Source: Echria macrotheca (lineage: Eukaryota > Ascomycota > Sordariomycetes > Sordariales > Schizotheciaceae). Taken from it: a DNA stretch of 64,000 bases. The position numbers and the translations under genes were made by a program. Each line of letters opens with the position of its first letter. Positions within the stretch are counted from its first letter, which is position 1. Below are positions 51,772 to 63,615 of the stretch, in pieces. The stretch covers positions 930,001-994,000 of the forward strand of contig MU839832.1 in the NCBI GenBank assembly GCA_030411725.1, given 5' to 3'. Below the pieces are notes generated by a model. The model was not told where the DNA came from and ran no database searches. It saw nothing but the letters and a program-made list of their open reading frames with translations.

Positions 51772-53449
51772 CTACACAGGAGACACATGGATCTGCCAGT
51801 AGCTCCTCCAATCCCACCACTCGCCCTCCTCCCGTGCCTTGCCATCATCACCCTGACCCGGCTTCCACATGCCTAGCCCGACACCCGGAGCATACTGCGG
51901 AAACTCGGCCTTCTCCGCCAGTAAACCGCGCTTCTCCCCATCGCCGAGAAACGCGAGAAAGTCCTCGGCGACATGCACATACTGCCTCAGCCCCTGGTAC
52001 ACGTCAATCGTGGCGCCCGTGGTAAAACTGAGGAGAAAAGGCTCGAGCAGCGGCGCGTCCGTGACCGACGGGTGGGAAGTGCCCAGCGAAGTCATGAACC
52101 AAGATGGATTGCCTCTCTGATTATTCGCCTCGACGATGCCCTTGACCGTGTCAAAGTGGGCGCGGCCGCCGTAAAACATGCTGGTATGGCTGCTCCACGA
52201 GTTGCTGTGCACCACCAACAGCGGCACCCGCACGTCCTCGTTGAGCGGCCCGCTCGACTTGCCCGGGTCGAGCACGATGGCCCTATGGCGGATTGGATTA
52301 GCTACTGCTTTGGGGAATGAATGACTGTATCTCGGTTCCAGGAGCTCGGCACACTGAGACAAGGAATAATCGCATCCAGTAAACTTACCCCCTGAATGGC
52401 CTCGCCTGGGTCGGCCCGCCCTTGAGAGCCTGCAATGCGCCCGTCGCGCCGTAGCTGTGGCCCGCCATTATCATGGACTCCGTGTTCAACCGACCGACCC
52501 ACTCGCGCAGTAGCAGACCCTCGCCCTTTGCGGAGGACGCAAACACATCGGCCCCGTCGCCGTCGTTGATGCGTCTCATGACCCGGACGGCCTCTTCGAT
52601 CTCGGCCTGGCGGAAGGCGAGCTGTGCGATGTGGAAATCCTCAATGGACAATTCCTTGCCGTCAGGCGTGCGGACGGCCTTCTCGTCGAACAACAGGCGC
52701 GTCTTGTCTTTCTGGCCGGCCTTCTTGATCTCCGAGCCCGGACCGGAGCCGTCGCGGTGCTCGAGCATGACGACCACGTACCCGCGCGCCGCGAGCTCGC
52801 CGGCATAGTGCGAGTAGTCGGTGCGACTCGATACGGTGCCGTGCGAGAAGATGATGACGGGGTGTCCGCCGGCATTTTCGTCGTGTTCGAGGATTTGCTC
52901 TTGGGTCTCATCCTTGTCCCACGACGTTACGTAACGAGTCTCGCGGGTGGCGCGATCGCTCAGAGGTGCGTCCACGGCCGCCGGGATCGTGATGCTCCCG
53001 ACCAGCACGCGGAGGGCGGCGGTGAATATGGCGTCGGTGACCTTGTTGCTGATGTGCGCGGCGCGGGCGTAACCCTCGGCCCGGAGGGACAGGGGTCGAG
53101 GGATCCACGGGTGACGGTGTGTGTGCGACTGGCTGGCGGCGGCGTAGGTTGTCGGGTAGTAGACAGTGAAAAGGACCGTTTCAAGCTCAAAAGCCCTGTC
53201 CGATGTGTCCTTGAAGATGGCCGGGTCGACTAGACGGGGTGGAGACACGGGTGCTTCGATGTCGATGGCGCCCACGGCGTACGGACCCGTGTGTTGGGGC
53301 AGCGGATGCGCGAAGAGGGGCTGCGAGGTGACGAAGCAGTACAGAAAGTAGACGGCAGCGGCAAAGAGGGTGATGATTTTCCAGGCGATGCCTCTCTTTC
53401 TCGGTGGCCGAGGGATGGGCCCTGTAATTTTCCCCTTTTCAGGAGGCAT
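51772..53449 (-). CDS. PAF acetylhydrolase-like esterase (523 aa)
   Basis: Exons 53449-52389 and 52282-51772, interrupted by a 106-bp introner-like intron. The N-terminus has a membrane anchor (IITLFAAAVYFLYCFVTSQ, about 27-45) after a basic cytosolic start. The alpha/beta-hydrolase core follows the PAF-AH p-II family (PF03403): VIIFSHGTVSSRTDYSHYAG (oxyanion region), GHSYGATGALQAL (nucleophile Ser near 330) directly before the intron, then VLDPGKSSGP (likely family Asp position) and HPSVTDAPLL (likely His). The reaction is hydrolysis of short acyl chains from phospholipids; the natural substrate in fungi is unclear. Unspliced, the frame stops at the donor (GGG TAA), so removal of the intron is required for a full enzyme. 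Confidence 0.88.
52283..52388 (-). mobile_element. Introner-like intron, copy 2
   Basis: Phase-2 intron (GTAAGT donor, GCTAATC branch site, CCATAG acceptor) in the PAF acetylhydrolase gene, homologous to the intron at 11376-11510. It is 29 bp shorter, chiefly through one gap after CGATTATTCC. The last 23 bases differ from copy 1 at only two positions. Confidence 0.72.
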
Positions 53450-54306
53450 CGTGGTGTTCCAGAAAACAATATTGTATCCAAATCCAAGAATATAATTGCT
53501 GGTAAATCCAGAGTCGTATTCACTCGTAAACGAACGTTCTGCTGTGTCGACTTATACGAGGCGGGACAGGCTATGATGCAATTGTTGACGCACTCCCTGT
53601 TTTGACGGCGATCGTCACTGCTAGCCGCCACGCCGTCAGCGTCTGAACACGTCCACCAATAGAAAAGAAAAAATTACCTCGCGGCCAGGCTATCCCTCGT
53701 TGGCCATGGCGGGTCGAGCGTGATGTGTAGGTAGCGTGCTCGTCGCATCATTCCGGCACGTCCAACTGTCTAACAAAATAAGCTCGATGCGCTGCGATTG
53801 ATCTGTCATTGTTGCTGCTGACAGAAAGACGGTGCATGAGACGAAGTGCAAGCGGAGCGGGGGGCGTTGCTGTTTGGCGGAGGCACAGTGGGGCTTAGCG
53901 TGTTTTGGATACTCGCTAACATATTTAGAAATGGACTAACAAATCCAAGGCCAACTTAGCAGGCTTCCTGATGATCAGTGTTAGTGTCCTGTCAAGCCAA
54001 TGGAAATTCATCCCTTTCTCCTTTTCCGTCATCAACAAAATCTAGCATCGCGGTAAACTCATGCCTCAATGCGACAAAAGTCCAAGATTGATTGCGCCAG
54101 GGCTCCGCGAAAACCCAGTGGTCAGATCTTGTGCAAGAGCGCGGCGAAGATGTGCTGCGCCGCCGTAACCAATATCTACCCCGGGTCTTCACAGCTACCG
54201 CATATTATCCAGAAATGCATAGATATGCCTGTGATGGTTGCATCGATTTATCTCCACGCCTACGGAATCCCCACACCTCTCCTGGTATCCAATCTCCCAC
54301 CACGCC
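53450..54306. promoter_or_regulatory. Bidirectional intergenic region
   Basis: 857 bp between the divergent PAF acetylhydrolase and large membrane-protein genes. No repeat, RNA or further gene seen. Confidence 0.45.
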
Positions 54307-56658
54307 ATGGAAAAGTCACCAGAAATCACCAATATCCAAACTCTGAATGACGAAAGGCCGCCCACACTAGAAACCCCAAAAATCGTTTCCAGCAGCCGAA
54401 AACGCGATGCCCTCCTCACAGCGGCCGTTTACCACCTGTTCCCTGTTCTCATCACCGCCCTCTACACCGTCACGTACGCCCAGCAATGGACTTGGCCGCA
54501 TCCAGGACCGTCTCAGGAGGTCATGGCCGCCCTCCAGTTCGTGGCCAAGATCCACGAGTGCGCCGTCATCGCCTCCCTCGCCAACATATTCTACCATCGC
54601 ATCCGATACCTCATGATCCAGGCCGACGGCGTTCCCCTGGGCCTCATCACGTCCCCGTTCCAGACCGGCAATCCGCTCTACTTTGTCAGCCCCGAGTTCC
54701 TCGGCACGCTGAGAGCGCTCCTATCAACGAGATCCAACTTCATAACCTTTGCGCTCCTCGGTCTCGTCGCCGTTCTCTCGACCGCCGCCAACCCCATATC
54801 GGCCATCATCTTGATCCCACGCAAGATGGTCTTCCTGATGCCCCAGTCGCACTGGCTGATGCAAGGACTTAAGGGTATAATGGCCCCTGACGGCAGGCCG
54901 ACGACGCAAGACCGCATCTACGGATCTCACGCCCCTAATCTTAAGGCCTTGTTTCTACTCCAAACGCTCTCCATACCAACACAAAAGCTGTACCCCACGT
55001 CGATGGGCCCGGAGCTCGGCGTCACATGGACGTGCCCGGAAATTCCAGACCGACCTGGCAACTGCGTGTCGTTATTTCAAGACCTCTTCCCCGAGCTATT
55101 CCTGAAACTGTTGGGCGGTCAATCGGACACGTACTCGGATATACCGGACCCCAATGACATATTGGACAGCCGCAGGAAAAAAGAGTTTACCGTCATGGGT
55201 TCCAACATGGCTGCGATCTCGATGCAGTTCTCCATCGAGGGAGGCGCCGTCCCCGACACTGCCGCCAATTGGTTATCAAGGGTCACATGCCCGCTGCAGC
55301 TAACTGCGTACATGCTCGGCGAGCCGAACCTCGGGTTGATGGAGGTTATGGAGAACCACACAGACCCGGGCGACCAGCTCGAACTAATTACGAGCCTGTC
55401 TTTCGAGGGAGAGAACGAAAGCCTACCCAGTCGGCAGCCGCAAGTACTCGTCCAAGAATGCAAACTCACCATCAACACCAGAAATCTCAGCGTGGCGGTC
55501 CTGACCTCGTTCGACTGGGCCAACTGGCAAGACGCGGCACATGGCAGGGCCATAACGGGCTGCTTCGGGGCCGGCTTTTACCCGTCTTTCCCTTTCAAAA
55601 TGACGGACAAGATTGCAGAGCTACTTATGAAGCAGGACTGGACCAGGGGGTTTGCGGTCTTCGTGGATCTCCAGGACCAGATCCCGTTCCCGATATCCGG
55701 CGCTTATATCGCCACAGCATCCCCCTATTCGCCTCAGGCTCCAGGAGAACAAGGATGGGTCCGACTGGCAATCGGATATTTCGTAGCCAGCTGGGCAGAG
55801 GCCGGGCTGTCGTCGAGACGGTTCTCGCCCTCCATACCGGAGCAGCCAATCTTACCCGGAGAACTATCGAACCCATTTTACACGTTAATCAACAGGACGG
55901 AAGTGTCAGGTGAATCTTTGGTACACATGGATGCAAACTGGCTGAACTCACTCGACATCTTTCCTTTCGAAGTGGTTCCGGTGGGTGTCCTGCCCAGCCT
56001 GAGCAACGAGTCCCGGTCTCTTTTCGCCCAGCTGCCCAACATGGACATGGAGCCCAGCGCCGATTCTTTTGGTGCCATCGTGGCGGCGGTCATGTCGGCG
56101 GCCCAGCTGGAGTACAACGCGTTTGGGCTGCAGACCGAAGTTTGCGCGGCGCCACGCTCGAGGGGATGCGCGTCCAGCACCTCCTGGAGGAACGCATCCT
56201 CACCTTTACCGATTGTGTACAACTTCGCCCACGAGATAGTCGGCGATGCCGCCAATCTCCCGGAAAACCAGATCGGGGTTCGCCTGAAGATAGAGTACGA
56301 GGCATACGGGTACCAGTTCCAGGGGGTCACCATCCTTCTTTCTTTCCTGTTTCTTTACCTCCATGTTTTCCTGGTTGTGGGCCACGTGCTTGTTATTGTC
56401 ACGGGGGGATTCTGGAACAGCAGGGCATGGGGTAGCCTGGCCGACTTGGTTGTGCTCGGCATCGGTTCGAGGCCATCAGATTTGGTTGAGAACACGGGCA
56501 GTGGCGTCAAGAGCTGGCGAACGTGGGCGTTGACGGTGTCGGTCCGGAACGTTAGGAAGGATCACCGGCTGGAACTCGTGCTGTGCGATCCTGCTCGGGA
56601 TGAGTACCGGGGCAAGCTGGGGACGGTGAAACCGGTGACAGATGTGAAATATTCTTAG
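54307..56658 (+). CDS. Large multipass membrane protein of unknown function (783 aa)
   Basis: Single exon from ATG 54307 (CGCCATGGAAAAG). N-terminal hydrophobic segments lie at about 36-58 (LLTAAVYHLFPVLITALYTV) and 142-168 (FITFALLGLVAVLSTAANPI), with a weaker one between them. A long extracellular or lumenal region of about 500 residues follows, containing Cys residues and N-glycosylation sequons (NHT, NES, NLS, NRT, NAS). A strong C-terminal transmembrane segment (TILLSFLFLYLHVFLVVGHV, about 672-691) precedes a short basic tail. This topology is common in uncharacterised ascomycete proteins; I recognise no domain and propose no function. Confidence 0.72.
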   Translation: MEKSPEITNIQTLNDERPPTLETPKIVSSSRKRDALLTAAVYHLFPVLITALYTVTYAQQWTWPHPGPSQEVMAALQFVAKIHECAVIASLANIFYHRIRYLMIQADGVPLGLITSPFQTGNPLYFVSPEFLGTLRALLSTRSNFITFALLGLVAVLSTAANPISAIILIPRKMVFLMPQSHWLMQGLKGIMAPDGRPTTQDRIYGSHAPNLKALFLLQTLSIPTQKLYPTSMGPELGVTWTCPEIPDRPGNCVSLFQDLFPELFLKLLGGQSDTYSDIPDPNDILDSRRKKEFTVMGSNMAAISMQFSIEGGAVPDTAANWLSRVTCPLQLTAYMLGEPNLGLMEVMENHTDPGDQLELITSLSFEGENESLPSRQPQVLVQECKLTINTRNLSVAVLTSFDWANWQDAAHGRAITGCFGAGFYPSFPFKMTDKIAELLMKQDWTRGFAVFVDLQDQIPFPISGAYIATASPYSPQAPGEQGWVRLAIGYFVASWAEAGLSSRRFSPSIPEQPILPGELSNPFYTLINRTEVSGESLVHMDANWLNSLDIFPFEVVPVGVLPSLSNESRSLFAQLPNMDMEPSADSFGAIVAAVMSAAQLEYNAFGLQTEVCAAPRSRGCASSTSWRNASSPLPIVYNFAHEIVGDAANLPENQIGVRLKIEYEAYGYQFQGVTILLSFLFLYLHVFLVVGHVLVIVTGGFWNSRAWGSLADLVVLGIGSRPSDLVENTGSGVKSWRTWALTVSVRNVRKDHRLELVLCDPARDEYRGKLGTVKPVTDVKYS

Positions 56659-57915
56659 GGACGAGCGCGGACAGCTTGATGCATTCACAGGCAGATGGGT
56701 GCAAAGCCTCGGACCCTGGAGCAAAGGATCCGATGTTGACGAGCGTTGGTTGCTGTACCCGTGTTTCGGAGTTGGTTCTCGATCCGGATAGAGGCGATCG
56801 CCAAGCGACACAGATGGCTTTATACACCTCATCCGCGGGTCTCTGGGCAGAACCGCGGACTGGAAATAGATTCCGCGGGTAGCATGGTTGCGAGATATAC
56901 TGCATCATCACATGCAAAGCGCAAGTTGCAGTGCAGACTGCAAGACCCGCCAACCCGCTTCTCGGCGGATTATAAGCGGCGTCCAAGACTCGGCATCGGC
57001 CCACGATCCCACCTTACAGTGGGGAGACAAAAGTCTGTATCACCCGATTCTGTTCCACGCGGGAAACACGGCGGCTCGTAAAGCTCCGGGGCCAGCGGAC
57101 CTTGGCAGACGCTTCCTTGTCAGTCTCCAGATTGTCGAATTTCGCCAGTGTCCCGTCTGACGTGCAAAAAAATGTTGTGTAACGCGTGCAACACGAGGAA
57201 TGCTACCGCGGGCGGCTCTGCTGTCGCCGGCAAAAGCAGCATGCGTCTCGTCATAATTGGCAAGCGCTTGCCGCAAGGCAAACCGCGCGGTCATTAACCG
57301 GTGACTGCCGGCCGGCGGGCCCCCTTTTGTCGTAGTATTCGTTGGTCGTATAATCGGTAAGCGATACAGGAGGATGCAAAACAGAAACACGGGTTCCCTT
57401 GTTGCCCGCTGCAGGCTGCATGTTGGTCGACGACACGTTGCCGATGAGACGAGAATCCTTTGCCCAAAAGCCCATGAAACGGCAAGCACTCGCATCCAAT
57501 GGTCGTCACTGGATTTGTACTCCTCGGACCCAGAGCAAAAGGATCCACGTGGATGCGAGCCGCAGCTTTCGGGGAGTTCACGGTGAGGATCCGGATCCAT
57601 CTGGGGTTTCGCTTGGATGCGCCGAGAGGGGAGATCAGGGTCCTCGGGGTCCAGACCTTGTCTGCCGTTGTTCCTCCTATCGGGGACTGCTGTGCACTGT
57701 GCACATGCCGACTTCGCCTGCGGGCTCGGGGAGACAAGGCAGGTTGCGCTCCCGTCGTCTATTAAAGCCAGACGAGCGGGCCTCACCTTGCATGTCCCCA
57801 GATTTCGCCCCTCCCCTTTTTTTCTTGTCTCCTTTTCCTTCTGCAACACGTTGCCAACCGTCTGCGGTGCGGACTCTCTACACACAGCGTTGCATCTTGC
57901 CGCCCGATAGTCCCA
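56659..57915. other. Intergenic, membrane-protein gene to SnoaL-like gene
   Basis: Long open frames exist on the minus strand across 57040-58548, but they run antisense through the exons of the next gene and have no domain. No repeat or RNA gene seen. Confidence 0.45.
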
Positions 57916-58701
57916 ATGGCCGGGCTTCCCGATTACGTTGTCGACGCCGACGCCGTCCTCAAGGACGCCGATGCCAAGTGGCGCCACGGGCGCGCGCCCG
58001 ACTACTCGCGCACGCGTCAGATCTGGGCCGAGAGTGCGTTTTTGTCTCGAGACGAACACCGAACCAACTGACAACCAATAGCTAAGAGGTCCAACCACGC
58101 GGCCGGCAGCCTGCCGGACCTGGTCGAGAAGCTGGTCAAGAACTGGGAGATTGAGGCGTCGTACAAGACGGACCTCGCCGACTGGCGCACCATCGACACG
58201 TCCAACTACTCCTTCTCGGTCAACGGCGGACCGGCGCAATCCGGCGAGCACATGCTGCAGGTCGGCACGTACAATGCCATCATCGAGCCCAACGAGTACT
58301 ACTGCCCGTTCCACTCGACCTTTGACGCCAGCCACAAGACGTTCAAGCGCATGATGCCGACGTTTGCCTGGGAGGTGCTCGAGGTGTACAGCGGGCCGCC
58401 GCAGGTGTCGTTTCGCTGGCGCCACTGGGGCATCATGAATGATGATTACGTCGGGTTCAATGAGTATGTTTTTTTTGTGTCTTGCGGGGATGTTGTACTG
58501 ACGCGGTTGTGCTACAGCAAGGGCGAAAAGGTCTCGATCAAGGCGCACGGCGGGCCGATTGATGTCGAGGGCGTGGGCGTTGCCGTTGTGAACGACAAGC
58601 TGCAGCTGACGAAAGTTGAGGTGTTTTTTGACCCGATGACCATGTTCCGCCAGATGGCGGCAAAGGGCAACGTCGTCAAGGAGCCGGTGGCAGCGGAGTA
58701 G
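57916..58701 (+). CDS. SnoaL-like / pathogen-related protein (227 aa)
   Basis: Exons 57916-58033, 58082-58463 and 58518-58701; introns 48 and 54 bp with GTGCGT and GTATGT donors. The protein resembles the plant and fungal pathogen-related family, a cone-shaped NTF2/SnoaL fold: PDYSRTRQIWAETKR, SLPDLVEKLVKNWEIEASYK, FSVNGGPAQSGE, AFAW-like PTFAWEVLEVYSGPPQVSFR, WRHWG and VEVFFDPMTMFRQM. SnoaL-type proteins bind or convert small hydrophobic ligands; the family role in fungi is unknown. No signal peptide, so probably cytosolic. Length matches the family. Confidence 0.85.
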
Positions 58702-59078
58702 GTACCGAGGAAAACGTGCAGGTCACAACGGGTCATGTGTAAAAATGTAGCTGCGGTTTGGAAATAGGATCGTTGAATTTGCCCCTGACCCCTTTTCGTC
58801 GTGTTAGTCTTGATGACTGAGTTCCAAAAGGGGAAAGATCTGCACATACCGGTATTTGCAGCACACTGCATCTGCATCCACCGGCCGACAGCGAACATGT
58901 GTGTGTCGCAAGCCCGGGACGTCACGTTATGTGTAAGTGCAACAGCGCAACTATTCCCGGATGTGTCGCAGAAACTCCACGCGGCGCAAGAACACACCAT
59001 GTTACCGTATCAAATACGCATCTCCGTCATCGTCCCTCGTGCTCCCTCCCAAAAGACGTCCTCGCAGTCCCCCGAGAA
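58702..59078. other. Intergenic
   Basis: 3' region of the SnoaL-like gene and promoter of the MDR gene. Nothing else seen. Confidence 0.4.
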
Positions 59079-59284
59079 TGGCCACCGTTCCCCATCCGTC
59101 GCAGCAATATTATCACCACGTCTCACACCCCCACCGCGCCCTCCAACACCTCGCCTCCCGCGTCCCGATCATCCTCTCGGCCCTGGAGGGCGTCTTCTTC
59201 AGCTCTCTCCATCTCTGCCAGGTCGTCTGGGACACGGTCGACGATTTAATCGATATTTACTCTCCGGAGCGCCGCTGGCAATAA
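59079..59284 (+). CDS. Possible upstream ORF in the MDR leader (68 aa)
   Basis: ATG 59079 opens MATVPHPSQQYYHHVSHPHR and continues with a helical, amphipathic stretch (RVPIILSALEGVFFSSLHLC, DTVDDLIDIYSPERRWQ) to a TAA only 9 bp before the ATG of the MDR gene. If transcribed in the MDR leader it would limit translation of the main frame, or be a small protein of its own. Support is composition and position only. Confidence 0.35.
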
Positions 59285-59293
59285 CCACTCATC

Positions 59294-60612
59294 ATGGGCT
59301 CCCACCAGCAGCCGATCGCACCGGAAAAGAAAATCCAGCAGCTCGTCGCGCTCAAACAGGCCGGCTCTTTCTCCTTGAGTCAGACGGGATACCCCGTCCC
59401 CGCGCCGGATGAGATTTGTATCCGCAACCGGGCTGTCGGGTTGAATCAGCTCGACAACAAAAATTTCGATCGGGGCATGATGATTCGGCCGGAGCAGTGG
59501 CCTGTTGTGTTGGGCATGGACACGGCGGGAGTGGTGGAGGTTGTTGGCGCCAAAGTGACGGGATTCAAGGCGGGGGATGCGGTTGTTAGTGTGGCTGGAC
59601 TTCCCGGACGGCCGGGGACGCAGGGCGATAGAAACAAGATGAGCGCGTTTCAGGATGTCACGACTGTCCCAGCAACGTGGGCGAGTCGGAAGCCCAAGGG
59701 GTGGAGTTTTGCTGAGGCCTGTTCTGTTCCGTTCGTCTCTTCGGTCCCTTTTCTGGAAAGGTGCTAACGAAGAAAAGGATGTGTTACCTCGCTGCGGCGG
59801 CGACGATCACCCACGGCTTATGCACCCCCTTGCCTTTTCTCCAGTCTGCAGGCCCGGGTACGCCCGGCGTCGGGTCCGAGTATCAGCTCTCTGCCATGCA
59901 GCGAAAGGCGTCCAACCCCGGAATGGCGCCGGCATCGCCCGTCACTCCGAGCGGCGGAATATTCGCGTTCTCTCCGGTCAATAGTACACCGCAGCAACAG
60001 TCCCCGCCTGTAATTAAATCTGTTTTGGTGCTGGGCGGATCTTCGGGCGTCGGCGCAAGCGCAATCCAACTCCTCCGCATTGCTCTCCCCAAAGCAAAGA
60101 TCATCTCGACGAACTCGGTCAGCCAGAACAAGAGGGTGATGGATATGGGCGCGGACGCGTGGGTTGATCGCCACCTCGAGGTGGAGGAAATCATCGCCGC
60201 GACCAGGAACCAGAATGACGAGCGGGGCGTCGATGCCATCCTCGATGCGGTCGGGTATGCTGGCGAATCTCCAAAGGTGTTGAGGGTTCTGAGAGATGAC
60301 GGGCCGCGGATGTATGCGTATGTCATGACGGACAAGGAGGAGAGGGAGGTGCCTGAAGGAGTGAGGGCTATGCGATGTTTCGCGGGGATGATGCTCAATA
60401 CTTTGGCTCCTGGGCCGCTGGGTGGAAAAGCCGTTGGTAGTGCGGCAAGTGGTAGCGGTGCCATGGCGAAGTTGGTGGATTTGGTGGACGAGGGCAAGTT
60501 TAAGCTGCCGCTTGATGTGCAGGTTGTCGGACAGGAGCTGGGGGATATCCCTGCTGGGCTGAAGATGTTGAAAGAAGGCGTGAGCGGGACGAAGTTGGTT
60601 GTTGCTTTGTGA
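59294..60612 (+). CDS. Zinc-independent MDR / quinone oxidoreductase-like protein (423 aa)
   Basis: Exons 59294-59730 and 59778-60612, with a 47-bp intron (GTTCGT donor, GCTAAC branch, AAAAG acceptor). The N-terminal catalytic-domain fold has the MDR pattern (IRNRAVGLNQLDNKNFDRG, VVLGMDTAGVVEVVGAKVTG, FKAGDAVV). The Rossmann domain has VLVLGGSSGVGASAIQLLR near residue 230 and IISTNS. The zinc-ligand cysteines of classical alcohol dehydrogenases are absent, so it belongs with the enoyl reductase/quinone oxidoreductase (toxD-like) group using NADPH; substrate unknown. An insertion of about 60 residues (PVTPSGGIFAFSPVNSTPQQ) just before the Rossmann motif is unusual and could be disordered. Confidence 0.87.
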
Positions 60613-60820
60613 ATAACACCGGCGCGCCCGGAAAGGGACCTGTAGACGCATTCGCGCAGCGAGTTAGACGATAGAGAAAGCCAAGATTAGCGTTGCAATA
60701 CATGTACAATGATACAAGGTTGACAATGTCCATTATACCTAGGTATGTAGAGAGACGTCGTAAAGTCCACTGGGATGAGAGAAAGAATATCCACAAGTCA
60801 TGCTCGTACTGATAATTGCA

Positions 60821-63615
60821 TCATTGCAGCGCAGCATTAAGCAGCAGCTTCCGACTGCTCGAACCCACAAACACCGTCTTTTGATTATCATTAACAACCC
60901 AGTCCTGTGTCGCCGGATCCCAGTTACTCAAATCGCGCCGCGTCAGGTCCACCTTGAACTGCTGCGTATCGCCAGGCTGGATCGACAACCGGTCGAACCC
61001 GCGCAGGACAACCTTTGGATTATCTCCGCCCAGCGACACGTATAGCTGCGGGATCTCATCACCTGCAACTGAGCCTGTGTTCTGGATGTCGGCCGTGACG
61101 GTGTACATGACATCGTACAACTGGGGATTTCCGCCGGGTGAGCTCTTTCCGGAAGCCTTGATCAAAGGTTGGGCCGACCCATCCGTTGCGCCCGGAGGCA
61201 AAAAGTCCTTTGCAGATTTGCCATAGTCGGCATCGTCGGTGGCTTTCTTGAGGTCCGAAACATTAAGGTAGGGATAGATGTACTCGAAAATATACGGGAA
61301 AGATGCGTTCGGAAAGAGATAATCATTAGGATCCGTCGAAAAGTTGCCGAGCGTCGGTGCTGGTGCAGTCTGTCCCGTGGTCGGGGTATACGGACCAGCC
61401 TGCGATTTCGCGACCTGCAGGTTGCTGTACTTGAAGGTAGTGTAGCTCAGGCCGTGGCCAAACTCCCAGATCAGCGATGAGTTTGCCTTGTCAAAGTGGC
61501 GGTAGTCGATGAAAACACCCTCGGAAAAGTCCTGCTGCGGCGCATCGTTGCCGTTGTTGGGCTCGTACAAGACATCGGTACCATAACTCTCACGGGTTGC
61601 GCCCCATGTAAACGGTGTGCGGCCGGGGCTGACGGCACCGTACAGGACGTCTGCGATGGAATTACCCGACTCTTGTCCGGGAAGCCCGGCCCACAGAATA
61701 GCCGTGATGTTGGTGCTGTTGTACCAGTCTGTTACCAGCACTGGACCGGTCGAGTGGATGACGACGATGGTGTTGGGACAAATGCTCGACACGTTCTTGA
61801 TGAGATCGTCTCCGTTTTTCCACAGCGTCAGATTCTTTCTATCGCCTTCGTTTCCATCCACATTGATGTAGCCTTCGCCGGAATCCGCATTGACAAAAAC
61901 AATGGCCGTCGCGTTGGCCTGGCTGACCAGAGCGCTGGTTTGTGTCCAGGCGTAGTTGGACAAAACACTCTCGTACCGACTACCATCCTGCAGGGCCCGA
62001 GCTTGGATGCCGGCATCCGGCGTTACCAGGTACGGAAAGTTGGCCGTTCCGGATCCCCAGCCCATCGCAAGCGTGCCGTTGTCGCAACCTCGATCACTAC
62101 AGGCATTAGGCCCAAACGGGTTGCCTCCGGCATCCTCTCCAACCACGACGAGGAACTTGGGCTTCTTCAGGGGCAGGGCACCTGTGTTTTTCAACAAGAC
62201 GGTACCCTTTGCGGCCACTTCCCGAATGGTCAGGGCGTGCTCGGCGCGGACATCGACATGGTGGTTAATCATCTCGACGTTCTTCTGGGCCACCCAGTTT
62301 CGGAATCCAAAGGTCGCCGAGGTCCAGAAGCTGAAATTGATGGGTTCCTGCTTGCCGACCTCCATGCCGACCTTGAAGAAAGCCGCCATGATACGCATGG
62401 CCATGTCGTCGACGCGCCAGAGGGGCACAGTGCCGTTCAGCACAGCAGCGGTGAGATTGGTCCCCCAGTAGCTGCGGCCCGAGTTGAAGACAGTATCACC
62501 GGGCATCGACATGTCGAGGCCTGCAACGGCAGACGCCGCGCCCGTGTGTTGTGCTTGCCAGTCGCTCATGACGAAGCCCTGGAACCCAAGTTCGCCTTTG
62601 AGAAGCTCGTTGAGGAGCTTAGAGTTTTGGCAGGAATACGAGTTGTTCAGTTGCTGGTACGAGCACATGACGGATCCGACACCGGCACGGACGGCATCGA
62701 CGAATGGCCAGAGGTACAGCTCGTGCATGGTCTTGTCGTCGATGTTGGAGGAGAGCGTTTCCGTGATGTTGAACCCGTACCCCTGTGCCTCGCCGGTTTG
62801 CCGGAAATGTTCTACAGTCGTTAGCTTTGTCGTATGAAAAAATCCAAGAGACTTACCTTGTTCGTTACCGATAAAATGCTTTGCGCATGCGACCACACCA
62901 CCATCCTGCACGCCCTTGATTGTCTCGGCTATCGCGATACCGGTGAGTACGGGATCAGGCGAAAACCCCTCCCAGTTTCGGCCGCCCTCCGGCATGCGCC
63001 CGAGAGGACCGGCGACGGGACCCAGCAACACTGTGACACCTTTCCCCTTGGCCTCCTGGCCCATGCCAAGTCCGCGTTTGTATAGTAGACTCCTATCAAA
63101 CGTGGCGGCCGTGAGTTGTCCGGACGGGAAGACCGAGTTGTAATCTGTGCCGCGGACCCCAACAGGCGAGTCCTGCATGCACAAGGCGCTGAGGCCCAGA
63201 CGGGGGATCGCGCCGACCGTGCCTACACATTGTTCCGATTCCCAGCTGCAACGGTCAGTTGTGTTCAGACCAATGTTCCGACAAGCCTACCCAGTACCGG
63301 TGGTCAGGTTGACCTTTTCAAGCAGAGTCAGTTGCGAGACGAACTCCTTGGCCTTGGCATATGCGTCTTGCCAACCGGCCGCATCGGGGTCCATCCATGG
63401 CGAGGGATAGAATGGGGCAGACGAAGCCAGGGCTCTCTTGTGAAGCTGAAGCGCGTTAGCGGCTGTCATCTGAAGTGTGCGGCTGCAGGTGTGAGGTGCA
63501 TGTTGCGGCTGATGCAAGCCACCGACGATCCCGATTGGTAGAGACAAACCTTTTCCGGCGCTGCAGCCGTTATCCCCGAGCTTGCCAGCACGGCGAGTGC
63601 TACTGCGGATTTCAT
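60821..63615 (-). CDS. Secreted beta-glucosidase, glycoside hydrolase family 3 (874 aa)
   Basis: Exons 63615-63550, 63469-63291, 63245-62857 and 62811-60821. The enzyme releases glucose from cellobiose and other beta-glucosides outside the cell. A signal peptide (MKSAVALAVLASSGITAAAP) ends near the first intron. Domain 1 shows TTGTGWESEQCVG, PRLGLSALCMQDSPVGVR, GRNWEGFSPDP, KHFIGNEQEHFRQ and the nucleophile Asp in FVMSDWQAQHTG (about residue 295). Domain 2 follows (GTVLLKNTGALPL, WGSGTANFPYLVTP), then the C-terminal fibronectin III-like domain (FGHGLSYTTFKYSNLQ, DLSNWDPATQDWVV). Many N-glycosylation sequons. Length fits fungal GH3 (about 860 aa). Confidence 0.95.

Noticed and set aside
57040..58548. 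502-codon minus-strand frame
   Set aside because: It runs antisense through the three-exon SnoaL-like gene, has no domain, and reflects GC-rich codon bias.
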